Assembly: GCA_027563935.2 (NCBI GenBank)
Contig: CM050454.1
Location: 47,520,596-47,584,595, forward strand
Length of the DNA stretch: 64,000 nt
Direction: 5' to 3'
Origin: Costus lasius
Lineage: Eukaryota > Streptophyta > Magnoliopsida > Zingiberales > Costaceae
Translations under genes and position numbers: made by a program
The notes under the pieces: generated by a model
Told to the model about the DNA's origin: nothing
Database searches by the model: none
Seen by the model: only the letters and a program-made list of their open reading frames with translations
In this document: positions 52,729 to 64,000 of the stretch, piece by piece
Layout: each line of letters begins with the position of its first letter
Numbering within the stretch: the stretch's first letter is position 1

Positions 52729-55700
52729 TGTAACATCCCTCAGAATCACACCCCACACGCATACAAGTAAAATACGGGGTTTCAAAAATTTTTTACTCTT
52801 CCATTAAAACACAAGAAGAAAGCGGCATCGAAGGACATTACTACGGAACAGAAAACCGCACAGAACTGAATAGGATCGATTACTAGGAAATAGAAATCCG
52901 GAAATCCAGAAAAAAATCCGGCAGCAAGTATTCTAAACTACTGCTGCATAGACACACATATCTTGTAACAACAACAAACGTCCACACTACACATATGTGG
53001 AATTTCAGAAATATACAGAACTGATTATTCAGATACTAAAATAAACAACACAAATTCGGTTACACATCTCAAATCGGACATTTCAAAATAAGAACCAATT
53101 CAATAAAAGAATCCAAGACTTGTATCCAATAATTTAAACGAAACAACTATAATATAATATCCTGAAAACAGGCATAAGCCCTCAGGAGATAAAACATGTC
53201 ATATAGGTCATAATAAATTAGGCACGCAGGCCTGATAAATCTTTAGAAGACTATTCTTAGAAATGACATCAAACATTAGCGTCATATTAGCTGTAGCAAT
53301 TACTGTCTTGATGTCTCACCTGAAAACATTTAAACAACGGAGGTGAGCTAAAAAGCTCAGTGAGTAAAAGACACTAAAAGTCATCCATAGTACACATCAA
53401 AAATATCATACTTAAGTTGAAATTCTTTTTATTTAACAGATAAGATAAATCAACTTAACATGCATGCTCATATCAGAAACAAACACAATCAAATACAGAT
53501 ACTTGTAACAATAGGCATCAAACAGGTAGGATATGAATATACCAACCCATACCAACTAACCACACCGCCTAATACATCTAAATACAGATCGAAACAGAAC
53601 TACAGAAATCAGAACTGACAGACAGAAAATCAGAATTTTCAGAGTCCAAACGGATAGTCTACATCGGAAACAGAAAGGCCACAGAAGGCCTGATGACCAC
53701 AGAAGGTCTGACCCCACCTCTGCCGAGGACGAGATAATGCATGCATATCAGAAACAGAATGGTAGAGGAGATATCAGTGGGTGGCCCCCGTCTTGTCAGG
53801 ACGTGGCACTCTGGTCTCCAATACCCAGAACAGAATGGTAGAGGAGGTATCAGTGGGTGGCCCCCGTCTTGTTAGGACGTGGCACTCTGGCCTCCAATAC
53901 CCAGAACTGAATGGTAGAGGAGGTATCAGTGGGTGGCCCCCGTCTTGTTAGGACGTGGCACTCTGGCCTCCAAAACCCAGAACTGAATGGTAGAGGAGGT
54001 ATCAGTGGGTGGCCCCCGTCTTGTTAGGACGTGGCACTCTGGCCTCCAATACCCAGAACAGAAATAGTGTCTCAAGGGTCGTAGTAGACTATCAGCACCA
54101 TTACAGCGCCACAGAAGGAGGGTAAGGACACGGAAGAGTGCTACACTAGGGCATAATTTTACAGAACAGATTATACTGAAACGGAGAAGTAGGATCAACC
54201 ACTACTTAATTCTTACATTATGCCCAAAGTCTAACAAACCAGAAAATGACACACCCTAATATCCAGTCCTTAAACACAGAACAGAATTTATATGAGTGAA
54301 TTCCTTACAACTAACCTTAATTCATGTCAAACCATTCTATGTTCTCACAAATGTTTTAACACATTCAAGGTTTTCAGAAACTTCACAACATATAAACAGA
54401 ACAGGAAATATCCACATAACAAACAATTAAATACAGAACAGAAATTATTCATATAACAAACATTTAAACACAGAACAGAAATTATTCATGAAATAATCTC
54501 CTCAAAATTTCTAAAACCGTGAGCTATAAAATTACTGTAAGGGGCGCCACTTTCAGAACCTTAACGGAACGCACAAATTTCATGTAAATAATTTCAGTCC
54601 CCCACTACAGATAATTTTAATTACACGCTCGTGAAGAAAATTGACCAAAGCCCCAAAATTGGCTCGAACTATATTTTCGAAAATTCCTAAGTTCTTAGTT
54701 AAATCCCCAATTTTGTTTTCTCTAAAATTTTTCATCAAACAAATAAATTTTAGAAGAACTACAGACCACAATTTAAGAGGTTAAACCATACAATGTAAAT
54801 TTTTCTCACAAAGGAATATTCGTCTAACCAAAACATAGCAGATTTATATTGTCAGTTTGCAAAATATATTTTTAGTCCAATTTCGAACCAAAGCTAGTCA
54901 ATATTGTATTCAAAATGAAGCTCTCTGAATCTAGTTTCCAATAAAACTGGTTTCACAAGATTTCGAATTTTAGACAGGAAGATATAAGGGTTCGAACATA
55001 GGAAGGTCAGAATTTCAGATTTCAAGAAAACAGATTCATATATCAGACTTGCGACATTTATTTCAGATCCAATAACTAATCGAAAATAGGCGTTATGGGA
55101 GTCAAAATAAAGCTCTTCGAGCCTACGGTCTAATAAAACTGATTTGACAAGATTTCGAGCTATACCTAGGGAGATATGATGGTTCGAACACATAAAGGTC
55201 GAAATCCAGATTTCCAGAAAACTGATTTTGTACAGCTAGATTGCAATACAGATTGAAATACGAATACAGCTCGGATATGGTCGATATCAGATTCAAATTA
55301 AAGCCGAATGTATCTAGTTTCATACAAAATTTATTTCGTGCGATTTGGATCTATAGACCATGAGATATTGGGGTTATAGTACACAAAGGTCAGATTAACG
55401 AATGCAGATTTCAGCAGAACAGGATTTTAAAACCCTATAATTATTTGAATTCAACCCCATACGAATAATCATGGCAAATAACGAATTTTAATTCGGATTA
55501 GACTCCTTAGGATCGAATTACTCACCAGAAAAATCGCCCACAGAGAAAACGCCAAAACAGGGGATCAGGGGTCTCCAGAAAGTTCGTCCACCACCAGTCT
55601 GCCACCACCAGCGTCAGAAATTTTGCAGGAGCGCCAAGCACAGTGAGGGGCGACAACACAGGCGGCTAGGGCAAGAAACAAACCAAAAATCGTGAGGGAG

Positions 55701-56048
55701 AGGAGCTCTCACGAATTTTCCCCCTTTTTTTTTTATTTTTTTCCACCCCAAACGGATCCAAGATCCAATAACCCAATTAACTTAAGTGGAAATCGGCTTT
55801 AATGGGCTTACCTGGGCTTAACCACCATGCGCCACTCCAATAACATAGAAATATGCGCCACCATGGTGGAAGAATTCCAGGAGCAAATAGTCAAGGTTGA
55901 GGGTTCGAAGCCCCAACAAAAATAATTATTTTTGCCCTGTAGGAAAAAGTCCTACAATTAGGCAAAAATCCCAAAATTTTAACAGATAAAAATACAGAAA
56001 CAGAATTTCTAACCTTAAATCGTAATTCAGAAAATCGAGGGCGTTACA
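52729..56048 (-). repeat. Gypsy K 3' LTR (3320 bp)
   Basis: Near-identical to 60083-63387. The 15-bp length excess comes mostly from a duplicated CCACCACCAGTCTG passage near 55590, plus a length change in the T run near 55728. Confidence 0.95.
53755..54058. repeat. Four tandem 76-bp units in gypsy K 3' LTR
   Basis: Units start at 53755, 53831, 53907 and 53983 with (A/T)GAATGGTAGAGGAG; each contains GTGGGTGGCCCCCGTCTTGT and GACGTGGCACTCTGG. The copies differ at a few sites. The identical array lies at 61109-61412. Confidence 0.93.
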
Positions 56049-56061
56049 TCCTCCCCCCCTT
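56049..56061 (-). other. Gypsy K polypurine tract
   Basis: Reads ATAAGGGGGGAGGA on the - strand, directly before the 3' LTR start TGTAACGCCC. Confidence 0.85.
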
Positions 56062-56077
56062 ATAGAGCTTTAGTCCT

Positions 56078-57514
56078 CTAAAGCTGACCAAGCCCGTCAC
56101 TGAACAGGTGAGGATGCTCCTTTCTCATATCTGCTTCAACCTCCCAAGAGGCTTCTTCAACAGACTGATTTCCCCAGATGACTTTCACAAGTGGAATAAC
56201 CTTATTCCTCAGCACTTTCTCTTTTCTATCTTCAATTCTGAGAGGTTTCACCACAAAAGTCATGTTCTCTTCAAGCTGAAGAGGTTCTAACTCCAGAACA
56301 TGAGAAGGATCGGAACAATATTTTCTGAGTGCAGAAACATGGAACACATTATGGAGGTGTTCTAGTGATGGGGGCAAAGCAAGTCGATATGCCACAGGTC
56401 CAATCCTCTCAATGATATCAAAGGGACCAATGTACCTGGGACTCAATTTTCCTCTCTTCCCAAATCTCATCACCCCTTTCATAGGCGAGACCTTTAGGAA
56501 AACATGCTCTCCCACCAAAAACTCAAGAGGACGCCGCCTCACATCAGCATAACTCTTCTGTCTATCCTGAGCAATCTTCATCTTTTTCTGAATTTCTCTG
56601 ATCTTCTCAGTGGCTTCCTGCACAGCATCAGACCTTAGCACTGTTCTGTCCCCAGTTTCCTCCCAGCATATAGGTGTTCTACATTTCCTCCCATATAGGG
56701 CCTCATACGGAGCCATCTGTATGCTAGAGTGAAAGCTATTGTTGTAGGTGAACTCTATCAGTGATAAGTCCAGATCCCACTCAACAGACCAGTCAATCAC
56801 ATAAGATCTCAGAAGATCCTCAAGTGTCTGAATAGTTCTCTCTGTCTGACCATCAGATTGAGGATGATATGCAGTGCTAAAACTCAGATTAGTTCCCAAA
56901 TCTTCCTGTAATTTCTTCCAAAACCTGGACAGAAATCGAGGATCACGATCAGAGACAATGTCCAAAGGAACTCCATGTAATCTAACTATCTCATCGATGT
57001 ACAGTTTTGCTAACCGATCCAAACTGTAAGTCATTTTAATCGGTAAGAAGTGAGCCGACTTCGTGAGTCTGTCCACAATCACCCATACGGCATCATGATT
57101 CCTTCTGGTATTGGGCAGCCCACACACAAAGTCCATACTGATATGCTCCCACTTCCACTGAGGAATAGGGAGAGACTGCATCAAACCGCCCGGCCTCTGA
57201 TGCTCAGTCTTCACGGTTTGGCAAGTCAAACATCTGGACACAAACAAATGCACATCCTTCTTCATACCATGCCACCAGAAAGTCTTTTTCAGATCCTGAT
57301 ACATCTTGGTACTACCAGGATGAATGGTATACTTAGTGCAATGACTTTCCTTAAGAATGTCATTTCTCAACTCAGGGTCCTCAGGGACACAGACCCTTCC
57401 ACGGAATCTGAGGAGACCATCATCCGACATACTGAAATTCTCATCCCAGCCTTGCTCAGACCTCTCTTTCCACCGTAGAATATCCTGATCTGACTGCTGC
57501 CCTGATCTCAGTCT
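56078..57514 (-). CDS. Gypsy K integrase with C-terminal chromodomain
   Basis: Open from just after the TAG at 57515 to the stop at 56078. HHCC finger (H in ESHCTKYTIHPG, CLTCQTVK), then catalytic D in SMDFVCGLP, D in VSDRDPRF and E in SDGQTERTIQTLEDLL, all intact. The GPF/Y-type module follows (LSPRYIGPFDIIERIGPVAY, LHNVFHVSALRKY). The last ~60 residues (VLRNKVIPLVKVIWGNQSVEEASWEVEADM, quoted in parts: VIPLVKVIWGN and SWEVEADMRKEHP) form a chromodomain, the feature that defines chromoviruses and is thought to guide insertion to particular chromatin. 450 residues from the first Met at 57430; the true polyprotein continues upstream through the stop. Confidence 0.92.
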   Translation of the reverse strand, partial: RLRSGQQSDQDILRWKERSEQGWDENFSMSDDGLLRFRGRVCVPEDPELRNDILKESHCTKYTIHPGSTKMYQDLKKTFWWHGMKKDVHLFVSRCLTCQTVKTEHQRPGGLMQSLPIPQWKWEHISMDFVCGLPNTRRNHDAVWVIVDRLTKSAHFLPIKMTYSLDRLAKLYIDEIVRLHGVPLDIVSDRDPRFLSRFWKKLQEDLGTNLSFSTAYHPQSDGQTERTIQTLEDLLRSYVIDWSVEWDLDLSLIEFTYNNSFHSSIQMAPYEALYGRKCRTPICWEETGDRTVLRSDAVQEATEKIREIQKKMKIAQDRQKSYADVRRRPLEFLVGEHVFLKVSPMKGVMRFGKRGKLSPRYIGPFDIIERIGPVAYRLALPPSLEHLHNVFHVSALRKYCSDPSHVLELEPLQLEENMTFVVKPLRIEDRKEKVLRNKVIPLVKVIWGNQSVEEASWEVEADMRKEHPHLFSDGLGQL

Positions 57515-58510
57515 CTACAGTAAGTCTGACTGAACCCTGAGAGAAGCTAGAAGACCGCCTCTCTCACCCGGAGTCACACTCAGATGCATGTCACTGAACT
57601 CCTGCAATAGTCGCCACTCCTGGACTCGCAGTGCAGCTATCTGAGTCACAGGATACCGACTAAGAGCATCGGCCACCACATTGGCTTTACCAGACTGATA
57701 TTGGATGGTGAAGTCATAATCCTTTATCAATTCAAGCCATCGCCTCTGTCTCATATTCAGTTCTTTCTGAGTGAAGATATACTTCAAGCTCTGGTGATCT
57801 GTAAACAATTCAAATGTTTGTCCAAACAGATAGTGCCTCCAGATTTTCAAGGCAAAAACTACAGCTGCCAACTCCAAATCATGAGTGGGGTAGTTTACTT
57901 CATAATCCTTGAGTTGCCTTGAAGCATAAGCGACTACTTTTCCTTGCTGCATCAGTACAGCACCCAGACCCTTACCAGAGGCATCAGTGTAAACAATGAA
58001 CTTCTCTCCATCACAGGGAATGATGAGGATAGGAGCACTGGTCAGTCTCTTTTTCAGTTCCTGAAAACTAGACTCACAATCATCAGACCACTCAAACTTC
58101 AAATTCTTTCTAGTTAGCTTAGTCAGAGGACCCGCCAGCTTGGAAAAACCCTCCACAAAGCGGCGGTAGTATCCAGCTAAGCCCAGAAAACTTCTGACCT
58201 CGGTCGCTGTAGTTGGTCTTCCCCAGTGAAGAATGGCCTCCACCTTCACTGGATCCACAGACACACCCTGGCTAGAAATAATGTGTCCCAGAAAGCCAAT
58301 CTGATCTAGCCAGAACTCACATTTACTGGCCTTAGCATACAGCTGCTTCAGCCGCAGAATCTCCAGCACCTTGCGCAAATCCTGAGAGTGATCTTGCGCA
58401 TTCTTGGAGTAGATCAGAATATCATCTATGAAGACGACCACACATTTGTCCAGAAGTTCATGAAATACTCTGTTCATCAGATCCATAAACACTGCAGGGG
58501 CATTTGTCAA
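57515..58510 (-). pseudogene. Gypsy K reverse transcriptase C-terminal part and RNase H
   Basis: Begins right after the frame break at about 58507-58530. RT catalytic [12 protein letters not shown], thumb [21 protein letters not shown], then RNase H with acids in [38 protein letters not shown] and the final NVVADALSR. It ends at TAG 57515-57517, after which the same frame continues into integrase, so this is a point nonsense mutation. Confidence 0.9.
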
Positions 58511-59934
58511 TCCAAGGGCATAACAAGAAACTCATAGTGCCCATACCTGGTCCTGAATGCAGTTTTAGGTACATCCACCTCCTGAACTCTCAGCTGATGA
58601 TAGCCAGACCTCAGGTCAATTTTAGAGAATACAGTAGCACCCTGCAACTGATCAAAGAGATCAACAATACGGGGTAATGGGTACTTATTCCTAACAGTCA
58701 CTTGATTGAGTTGATGGTAATCGATGCACATGCGCAAAGTACCATCCTTCTTCTTCACAAATATCACAGGTGCTCCCCATGGAGAAACACTGGGTCGAAT
58801 ATACCCCTTCTCTAATAGTTCTTCCAGTTGCTTCTTCAGCTCCGTCAGTTCTGAAGTTGCCATCCTGTAAGGAGCTTTAGATATCGGTGCCGTGCCTGGC
58901 AACAACTCGATACCAAACTCAACTTCTCTGCTGGGTGGTAACCCAGATAAATCATCAGAGAAGACGTCAGCAAACTCTCTTACCACAGGAATTTTAGCCA
59001 GATCCAAATCATACTCAGTCTGCACCTTGACATGCGCCAGATACCCCTTATTGTCTTTCTTCTCTTTCTTGAAATTCTTCTTATCCTTACCACCCAGAGT
59101 GGGTGCGTAAGTCACAGAAGTAGGGGCGGATGCAGTGACTGTAGTATCAACAGCCATCTCAGCAATGCACCTCTCAGCAGTGCGAGCCCTGTCTACCACT
59201 TCAGCATAAAACTCCAAGTGTAGCATAGCTACCCTTGTCCTGATGTCTATTCTCAAACCCTGCTGAAACTTCTTGGCTCTTCTTTCCTCGGTGTTGACTA
59301 AGTGAGGAGCATACCCCGACAACCGAGCGAATGTAGCCTCATACCGATCCACCGTCAGGTCGCCCTGCGCAAGACGAATAAACTCCACCTCGCGCTCCTC
59401 AGATAAGCTAGAGGGGAAAAACTTGGCATTGAACTTCATCATGAAGTACTGCCAATCAACATCTCTGGATTCAGTTGCCGCCAGTCTGACGACTCCCTTC
59501 CACCAGTCTTCAGCATCTCCACGCAACATAAAGACAGACAAACATAGCTTGTCTGCATCATCACAGCGCAAAACCTGGAAAATCTTTTCCAGTGTCAAAA
59601 GCCAATCCTCAGCAGCTCTAGGCCCCGGACTACCATAAAATGCAGTCGGGTTCAGGTGCTGAAACTCTCGAACCAACCGAGCATATCGTTGATGTGCGCC
59701 ATCACCCAGAGGAGAACCAGCCGGTTGTGCCTGTGACTGAGACTGTGTCTGCGACAGCCGCTGCAATAACTGTTGCTGAACCTCCATGTGCTGCGCCTGC
59801 TGCTGCTGCATCATCTGAGTTTGCTGCTGAATGAATGCGTTCTGTTGTTGCATCATAGCAGTCATAGCCTCCATGGTCTGCCTCAGATCAGACTGTTGAT
59901 CACCGTTGCTACTGCTAGATCTTGGTCGCACCAT
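58507..59934 (-). pseudogene. Gypsy K gag fused to RT N-terminal part; protease missing
   Basis: ATG at 59934 ([12 protein letters not shown]) is preferred over an upstream in-frame ATG because gag similarity starts there. A Gln-rich stretch (about residues 25-75) precedes the gag domain ([47 protein letters not shown]). After a Lys-rich stretch ([16 protein letters not shown]) the sequence jumps in frame to [19 protein letters not shown] and RT ([34 protein letters not shown]). In intact Tekay-like elements a CCHC knuckle and an aspartic protease lie between these, roughly 250 residues. The frame ends where a single base is missing in the conserved MPFG region of RT. Confidence 0.9.
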
Positions 59935-60068
59935 TTTGTTTTTACCTGCATCACATAACACGGTAGAATAACAACCAATATTCAATCACAAATCAGATCC
60001 TAACTTGGTTTCTAGCAATACACAAACAAAGTTTTCCTTCCCCGGAGTTTCTAATTGCTAGTAATATT
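59935..60068 (-). other. Gypsy K short leader
   Basis: About 130 bp between primer site and gag start, much shorter than in the copia elements. No frame of its own. Confidence 0.75.
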
Positions 60069-60080
60069 GCTCTGATACCA
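60069..60080 (-). other. Gypsy K primer-binding site (initiator Met tRNA)
   Basis: TGGTATCAGAGC on the - strand, two bases inside the 5' LTR end. Confidence 0.92.
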
Positions 60081-60082
60081 TC

Positions 60083-63000
60083 TGTAACATCCCTCAGAAT
60101 CACACCCCACACGCATACAAGTAAAATACGGGGTTTCAAAAATTTTTTACTCTTCCATTAAAACACAAGAAGAAAGCGGCATCGAAGGACATTACTACGG
60201 AACAGAAAACCGCACAGAACTGAATAGGATCGATTACTAGGAAATAGAAATCCGGAAATCCAGAAAAAAATCCGGCAGCAAGTATTCTAAACTACTGCTG
60301 CATAGACACACATATCTTGTAACAACAACAAACGTCCACACTACACATATGTGGAATTTCAGAAATATACAGAACTGATTATTCAGATACTAAAATAAAC
60401 AACACAAATTCGGTTACACATCTCAAATCGGACATTTCAAAATAAGAACCAATTCAATAAAAGAATCCAAGACTTGTATCCAATAATTTAAACGAAACAA
60501 CTATAATATAATATCCTGAAAACAGGCATAAGCCCTCAGGAGATAAAACATGTCATATAGGTCATAATAAATTAGGCACGCAGGCCTGATAAATCTTTAG
60601 AAGACTATTCTTAGAAATGACATCAAACATTAGCGTCATATTAGCTGTAGCAATTACTGTCTTGATGTCTCACCTGAAAACATTTAAACAACGGAGGTGA
60701 GCTAAAAAGCTCAGTGAGTAAAAGACACTAAAAGTCATCCATAGTACACATCAAAAATATCATACTTAAGTTGAAATTCTTTTTATTTAACAGATAAGAT
60801 AAATCAACTTAACATGCATGCTCATATCAGAAACAAACACAATCAAATACAGATACTTGTAACAATAGGCATCAAACAGGTAGGATATGAATATACCAAC
60901 CCATACCAACTAACCACACCGCCTAATACATCTAAATACAGATCGAAACAGAACTACAGAAATCAGAACTGACAGACAGAAAATCAGAATTTTCAGAGTC
61001 CAAACGGATTGTCTACATCGGAAACAGAAAGGCCACAGAAGGCCTGATGACCACAGAAGGTCTGACCCCACCTCTGCCGAGGACGAGACAATGCATGCAT
61101 ATCAGAAACAGAATGGTAGAGGAGATATCAGTGGGTGGCCCCCGTCTTGTCAGGACGTGGCACTCTGGTCTCCAATACCCAGAACAGAATGGTAGAGGAG
61201 GTATCAGTGGGTGGCCCCCGTCTTGTTAGGACGTGGCACTCTGGCCTCCAATACCCAGAACTGAATGGTAGAGGAGGTATCAGTGGGTGGCCCCCGTCTT
61301 GTTAGGACGTGGCACTCTGGCCTCCAAAACCCAGAACTGAATGGTAGAGGAGGTATCAGTGGGTGGCCCCCGTCTTGTTAGGACGTGGCACTCTGGCCTC
61401 CAATACCCAGAACAGAAATAGTGTCTCAAGGGTCGTAGTAGACTATCAGCACCATTACAGCGCCACAGAAGGAGGGTAAGGACACGGAAGAGTGCTACAC
61501 TAGGGCATAATTTTACAGAACAGATTATACTGAAACGGAGAAGTAGGATCAACCACTACTTAATTCTTACATTATGCCCAAAGTCTAACAAACCAGAAAA
61601 TGACACACCCTAATATCCAGTCCTTAAACACAGAACAGAATTTATATGAGTGAATTCCTTACAACTAACCTTAATTCATGTCAAACCATTCTATGTTCTC
61701 ACAAATGTTTTAACACATTCAAGGTTTTCAGAAACTTCACAACATATAAACAGAACAGGAAATATCCACATAACAAACAATTAAATACAGAACAGAAATT
61801 ATTCATATAACAAACATTTAAACACAGAACAGAAATTATTCATGAAATAATCTCCTCAAAATTTCTAAAACCGTGAGCTATAAAATTACTGTAAGGGGCG
61901 CCACTTTCAGAACCTTAACGGAACGCACAAATTTCATGTAAATAATTTCAGTCCCCCACTACAGATAATTTTAATTACACGCTCGTGAAGAAAATTGACC
62001 AAAGCCCCAAAATTGGCTCGAACTATATTTTCGAAAATTCCTAAGTTCTTAGTTAAATCCCCAATTTTGTTTTCTCTAAAATTTCTCATCAAACAAATAA
62101 ATTTTAGAAGAACTACAGACCACAATTTAAGAGGTTAAACCATACAATGTAAATTTTTCTCACAAAGGAATATTCGTCTAACCAAAACATAGCAGATTTA
62201 TATTGTCAGTTTGCAAAATATATTTTTAGTCCAATTTCGAACCAAAGCTAGTCAATATTGTATTCAAAATGAAGCTCTCTGAATCTAGTTTCCAATAAAA
62301 CTGGTTTCACAAGATTTCGAATTTTAGACAGGAAGATATAAGGGTTCGAACATAGGAAGGTCAGAATTTCAGATTTCAAGAAAACAGATTCATATATCAG
62401 ACTTGCGACATTTATTTCAGATCCAATAACTAATCGAAAATAGGCGTTATGGGAGTCAAAATAAAGCTCTTCGAGCCTACGGTCTAATAAAACTGATTTG
62501 ACAAGATTTCGAGCTATACCTAGGGAGATATGATGGTTCGAACACATAAAGGTCGAAATCCAGATTTCCAGAAAACTGATTTTGTACAGCTAGATTGCAA
62601 TACAGATTGAAATACGAATACAGCTCGGATATGGTCGATATCAGATTCAAATTAAAGCCGAATGTATCTAGTTTCATACAAAATTTATTTCGTGCGATTT
62701 GGATCTATAGACCATGAGATATTGGGGTTATAGTACACAAAGGTCAGATTAACGAATGCAGATTTCAGCAGAACAGGATTTTAAAACCCTATAATTATTT
62801 GAATTCAACCCCATACGAATAATCATGGCAAATAACGAATTTTAATTCGGATTAGACTCCTTAGGATCGAATTACTCACCAGAAAAATCGCCCACAGAGA
62901 AAACGCCAAAACAGGGGATCAGGGGTCTCCAGAAAGTTCGTCCACCACCAGCGTCAGAAATTTTGCAGGAGCGCCAAGCACAGTGAGGGGCGACAACACA

Positions 63001-63387
63001 GGCGGCTAGGGCAAGAAACAAACCAAAAATCGTGAGGGAGAGGAGCTCTCACGAATTTTCCCCCTTTTTTTTTATTTTTTTCCACCCCAAACGGATCCAA
63101 GATCCAATAACCCAATTAACTTAAGTGGAAATCGGCTTTAATGGGCTTACCTGGGCTTAACCACCATGCGCCACTCCAATAACACAGAAATATGCGCCAC
63201 CATGGTGGAAGAATTCCAGGAGCAAATAGTCAAGGTTGAGGGTTCGAAGCCCCAACAAAAATAATTATTTTTGCCCTGTAGGAAAAAGTCCTACAATTAG
63301 GCAAAAATCCCAAAATTTTAACAGATAAAAATACAGAAACAGAATTTCTAACCTTAAATCGTAATTCAGAAAATCGAGGGCGTTACA
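60083..63387 (-). repeat. Gypsy K 5' LTR (3305 bp, promoter copy)
   Basis: TGTAACGCCC to GGGATGTTACA on the - strand; partner of 52729-56048. Followed on the + strand by the duplication CATAT. Confidence 0.95.
61109..61412. repeat. Four tandem 76-bp units in gypsy K 5' LTR
   Basis: Same four units in the same order and with the same between-unit differences as at 53755-54058, so the array existed before this insertion. Confidence 0.93.
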
Positions 63388-64000
63388 CATATCCCAACTC
63401 ACTCCTCCTGGAACACCTCAATGGAATGGTGTGTCCGAAAGGAGAAATCAAACTTTATTGGATATGGTTCGATCCATGATGAGTCATGCAACTCTACCTT
63501 CATCATTTTGGGGGCATGCACTAGAAACAGCTTCTCTGATACTGAATAATGTTCCATCTAAGAGTGTCTCCAAAATACCATACGAGGTGTGGAGTGGGAG
63601 ACGCCCTAATCTCACGTTTATCAGGATGTGGGGATGTGAGGCTTATGTCAAACGTCAGGATTCTAGCAAGCTAGAACCTAGATCTGATAAGTGTGTGTTT
63701 GTGGGGTATCCTAAGGAAACTAAAGGATACTACTTCTATGTCCCAACTGAGAACAAAGTTTTTGTTGCTCGGGGTGCTGTCTTTCTAGAGAAAGAATTTC
63801 TTATGAAAGAAGTTAGTGGGAGGAAGTTTGACTTGGATGAGGTCCAAGTGCAAGCACAAGACAAAGAAATGGAATCTGAGCCACCTGCACCGGTTGCTAG
63901 GCAACCTGAGGCTCAGACACTGGTCCCGCGTAGGTCTGGGAGAGTTCGTCGTGCACCTGAAAGGTATGGGTCGCTACCGACCCAACACGATGGGATCTTC
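63388..64000 (+). pseudogene. Copia G integrase end and pol linker, runs off the window
   Basis: The frame from 63389 to the window edge (204 codons) has no stop. It continues the integrase of 51318-52728: SQLTPPGTPQWNGVSERRNQ contains the catalytic Glu, then FWGHALETASLILNNVPSK, WGCEAYVKRQDSSKLE, CVFVGYPKETKGYYFY and the linker toward RT (RRSGRVRRAPERYGS). The first 5 bases are the gypsy K target duplication. Confidence 0.9.

Larger units (their letters stand above)
52729..63387 (-). mobile_element. Gypsy K: very young Tekay/Del-like chromovirus, non-autonomous
   Basis: 10,659 bp inserted in the integrase of copia G with a perfect duplication CATAT (52724-52728 and 63388-63392). LTRs are 3320 and 3305 bp, starting TGTAACGCCC and ending GGGATGTTACA on the - strand, with about five substitutions and two or three indels between them. 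Initiator-Met primer site, gag-pol with a C-terminal chromodomain, and polypurine tract are present. Protease and gag zinc knuckle are deleted, one base is lost in RT and one stop lies after RNase H. A mobilised defective copy is the simplest reading of a young but broken element. Confidence 0.95.
47689..64000 (+). mobile_element. Copia G: Ty1/copia element of the E family, 3' end outside the window
   Basis: 5' LTR, primer site, leader, gag, protease and integrase up to 52728, interrupted by gypsy K, then integrase end and the start of the RT region from 63388 to the window edge. Same family as copia E (related LTR, leader and protein) but better preserved: only one stop seen in pol so far. 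The left target duplication would be CGTTG (47684-47688); the right one is outside. Confidence 0.93.

Noticed and set aside
53755..54058. CRISPR-like regular repeats
   Set aside because: Units are directly adjacent 76-bp tandem copies without spacers, inside a plant LTR.
53926..55323. Short minus-strand frames repeated at 61280-62677
   Set aside because: Duplicates caused by the two gypsy K LTRs; contain no recognisable domain.
57050..57478. 142-codon plus-strand frame
   Set aside because: Antisense of the gypsy K integrase, whose minus-strand frame is clearly the coding one.
1..64000. Host genes, tRNA or rRNA genes, or a novel defence or biosynthetic system
   Set aside because: Every long frame belongs to a retrotransposon; tRNA-like words are primer-binding sites next to LTRs, not tRNA genes.

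Overview
This window is nuclear DNA of a flowering plant and consists almost entirely of nested LTR retrotransposons. I find no host protein-coding gene, rRNA, tRNA or CRISPR array. The plant assignment rests on element type: Ty1/copia elements primed by initiator-Met tRNA, Athila-like Ty3/gypsy elements primed by a tRNA-Asp-type site (TGGCGCCGTTGCCGGGGA), and a Tekay/Del-like gypsy chromovirus with 3.3-kb LTRs and a chromodomain. The species cannot be read from the sequence. Element letters (A, A', B, D, E, F, G, J, K, L) are mine.

Left part (1-16243). Positions 1-539 look like the end of an unidentified LTR that cuts into gypsy B (540-5942, + strand: pol remnant, non-coding tail, 3' LTR). 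B abuts gypsy D (- strand, Athila-like reverse transcriptase). D is split into 5943-6383 and 15425-16243 by the complete, very young copia A (6384-15419, - strand, target-site duplication AATTC).

Middle (16244-44395). One old copia element, E (- strand), spans 28 kb because it carries three later insertions: a solo LTR of its own family (19133-20620, duplication CCTCA); a full copia A' (23237-32255, + strand, same family as A, imperfect duplication CCAGT/CTAGT); and a full Athila-like gypsy F (33433-43349, + strand, duplication ATGTG).

Right part (44396-64000). A 1-kb block I cannot assign is followed by a - strand gypsy gag fragment L (45450-46483), fused tail-on to a + strand gypsy LTR J (46484-47671). 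J's primer-binding site is cut by copia G (47689 to beyond the window, + strand, same family as E). The very young gypsy chromovirus K (52729-63387, - strand, duplication CATAT) lies inside G's integrase.

Insertion order by nesting: D, then B, E and A within it; E, then the solo LTR, A' and F; J, then G, then K. LTR pairs agree on relative age: A and K about 0.2% divergent, A' about 1%, F much more.

The elements share the usual logic: LTR promoter, tRNA primer site, gag, protease, integrase and reverse transcriptase/RNase H (copia order) or protease, RT/RNase H, integrase (gypsy order), polypurine tract, LTR. Most copies are broken. Copia A has the only uninterrupted gag-pol frame with a start codon, and its protease catalytic Asp is replaced by Asn. 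The least expected signals are non-coding: three small hairpins at conserved spacing in all four copia leaders, a 12-bp palindrome kept in seven copia LTRs of two families, and a ~72-bp-period array of TTACGGC palindromes in the Athila-like LTRs.
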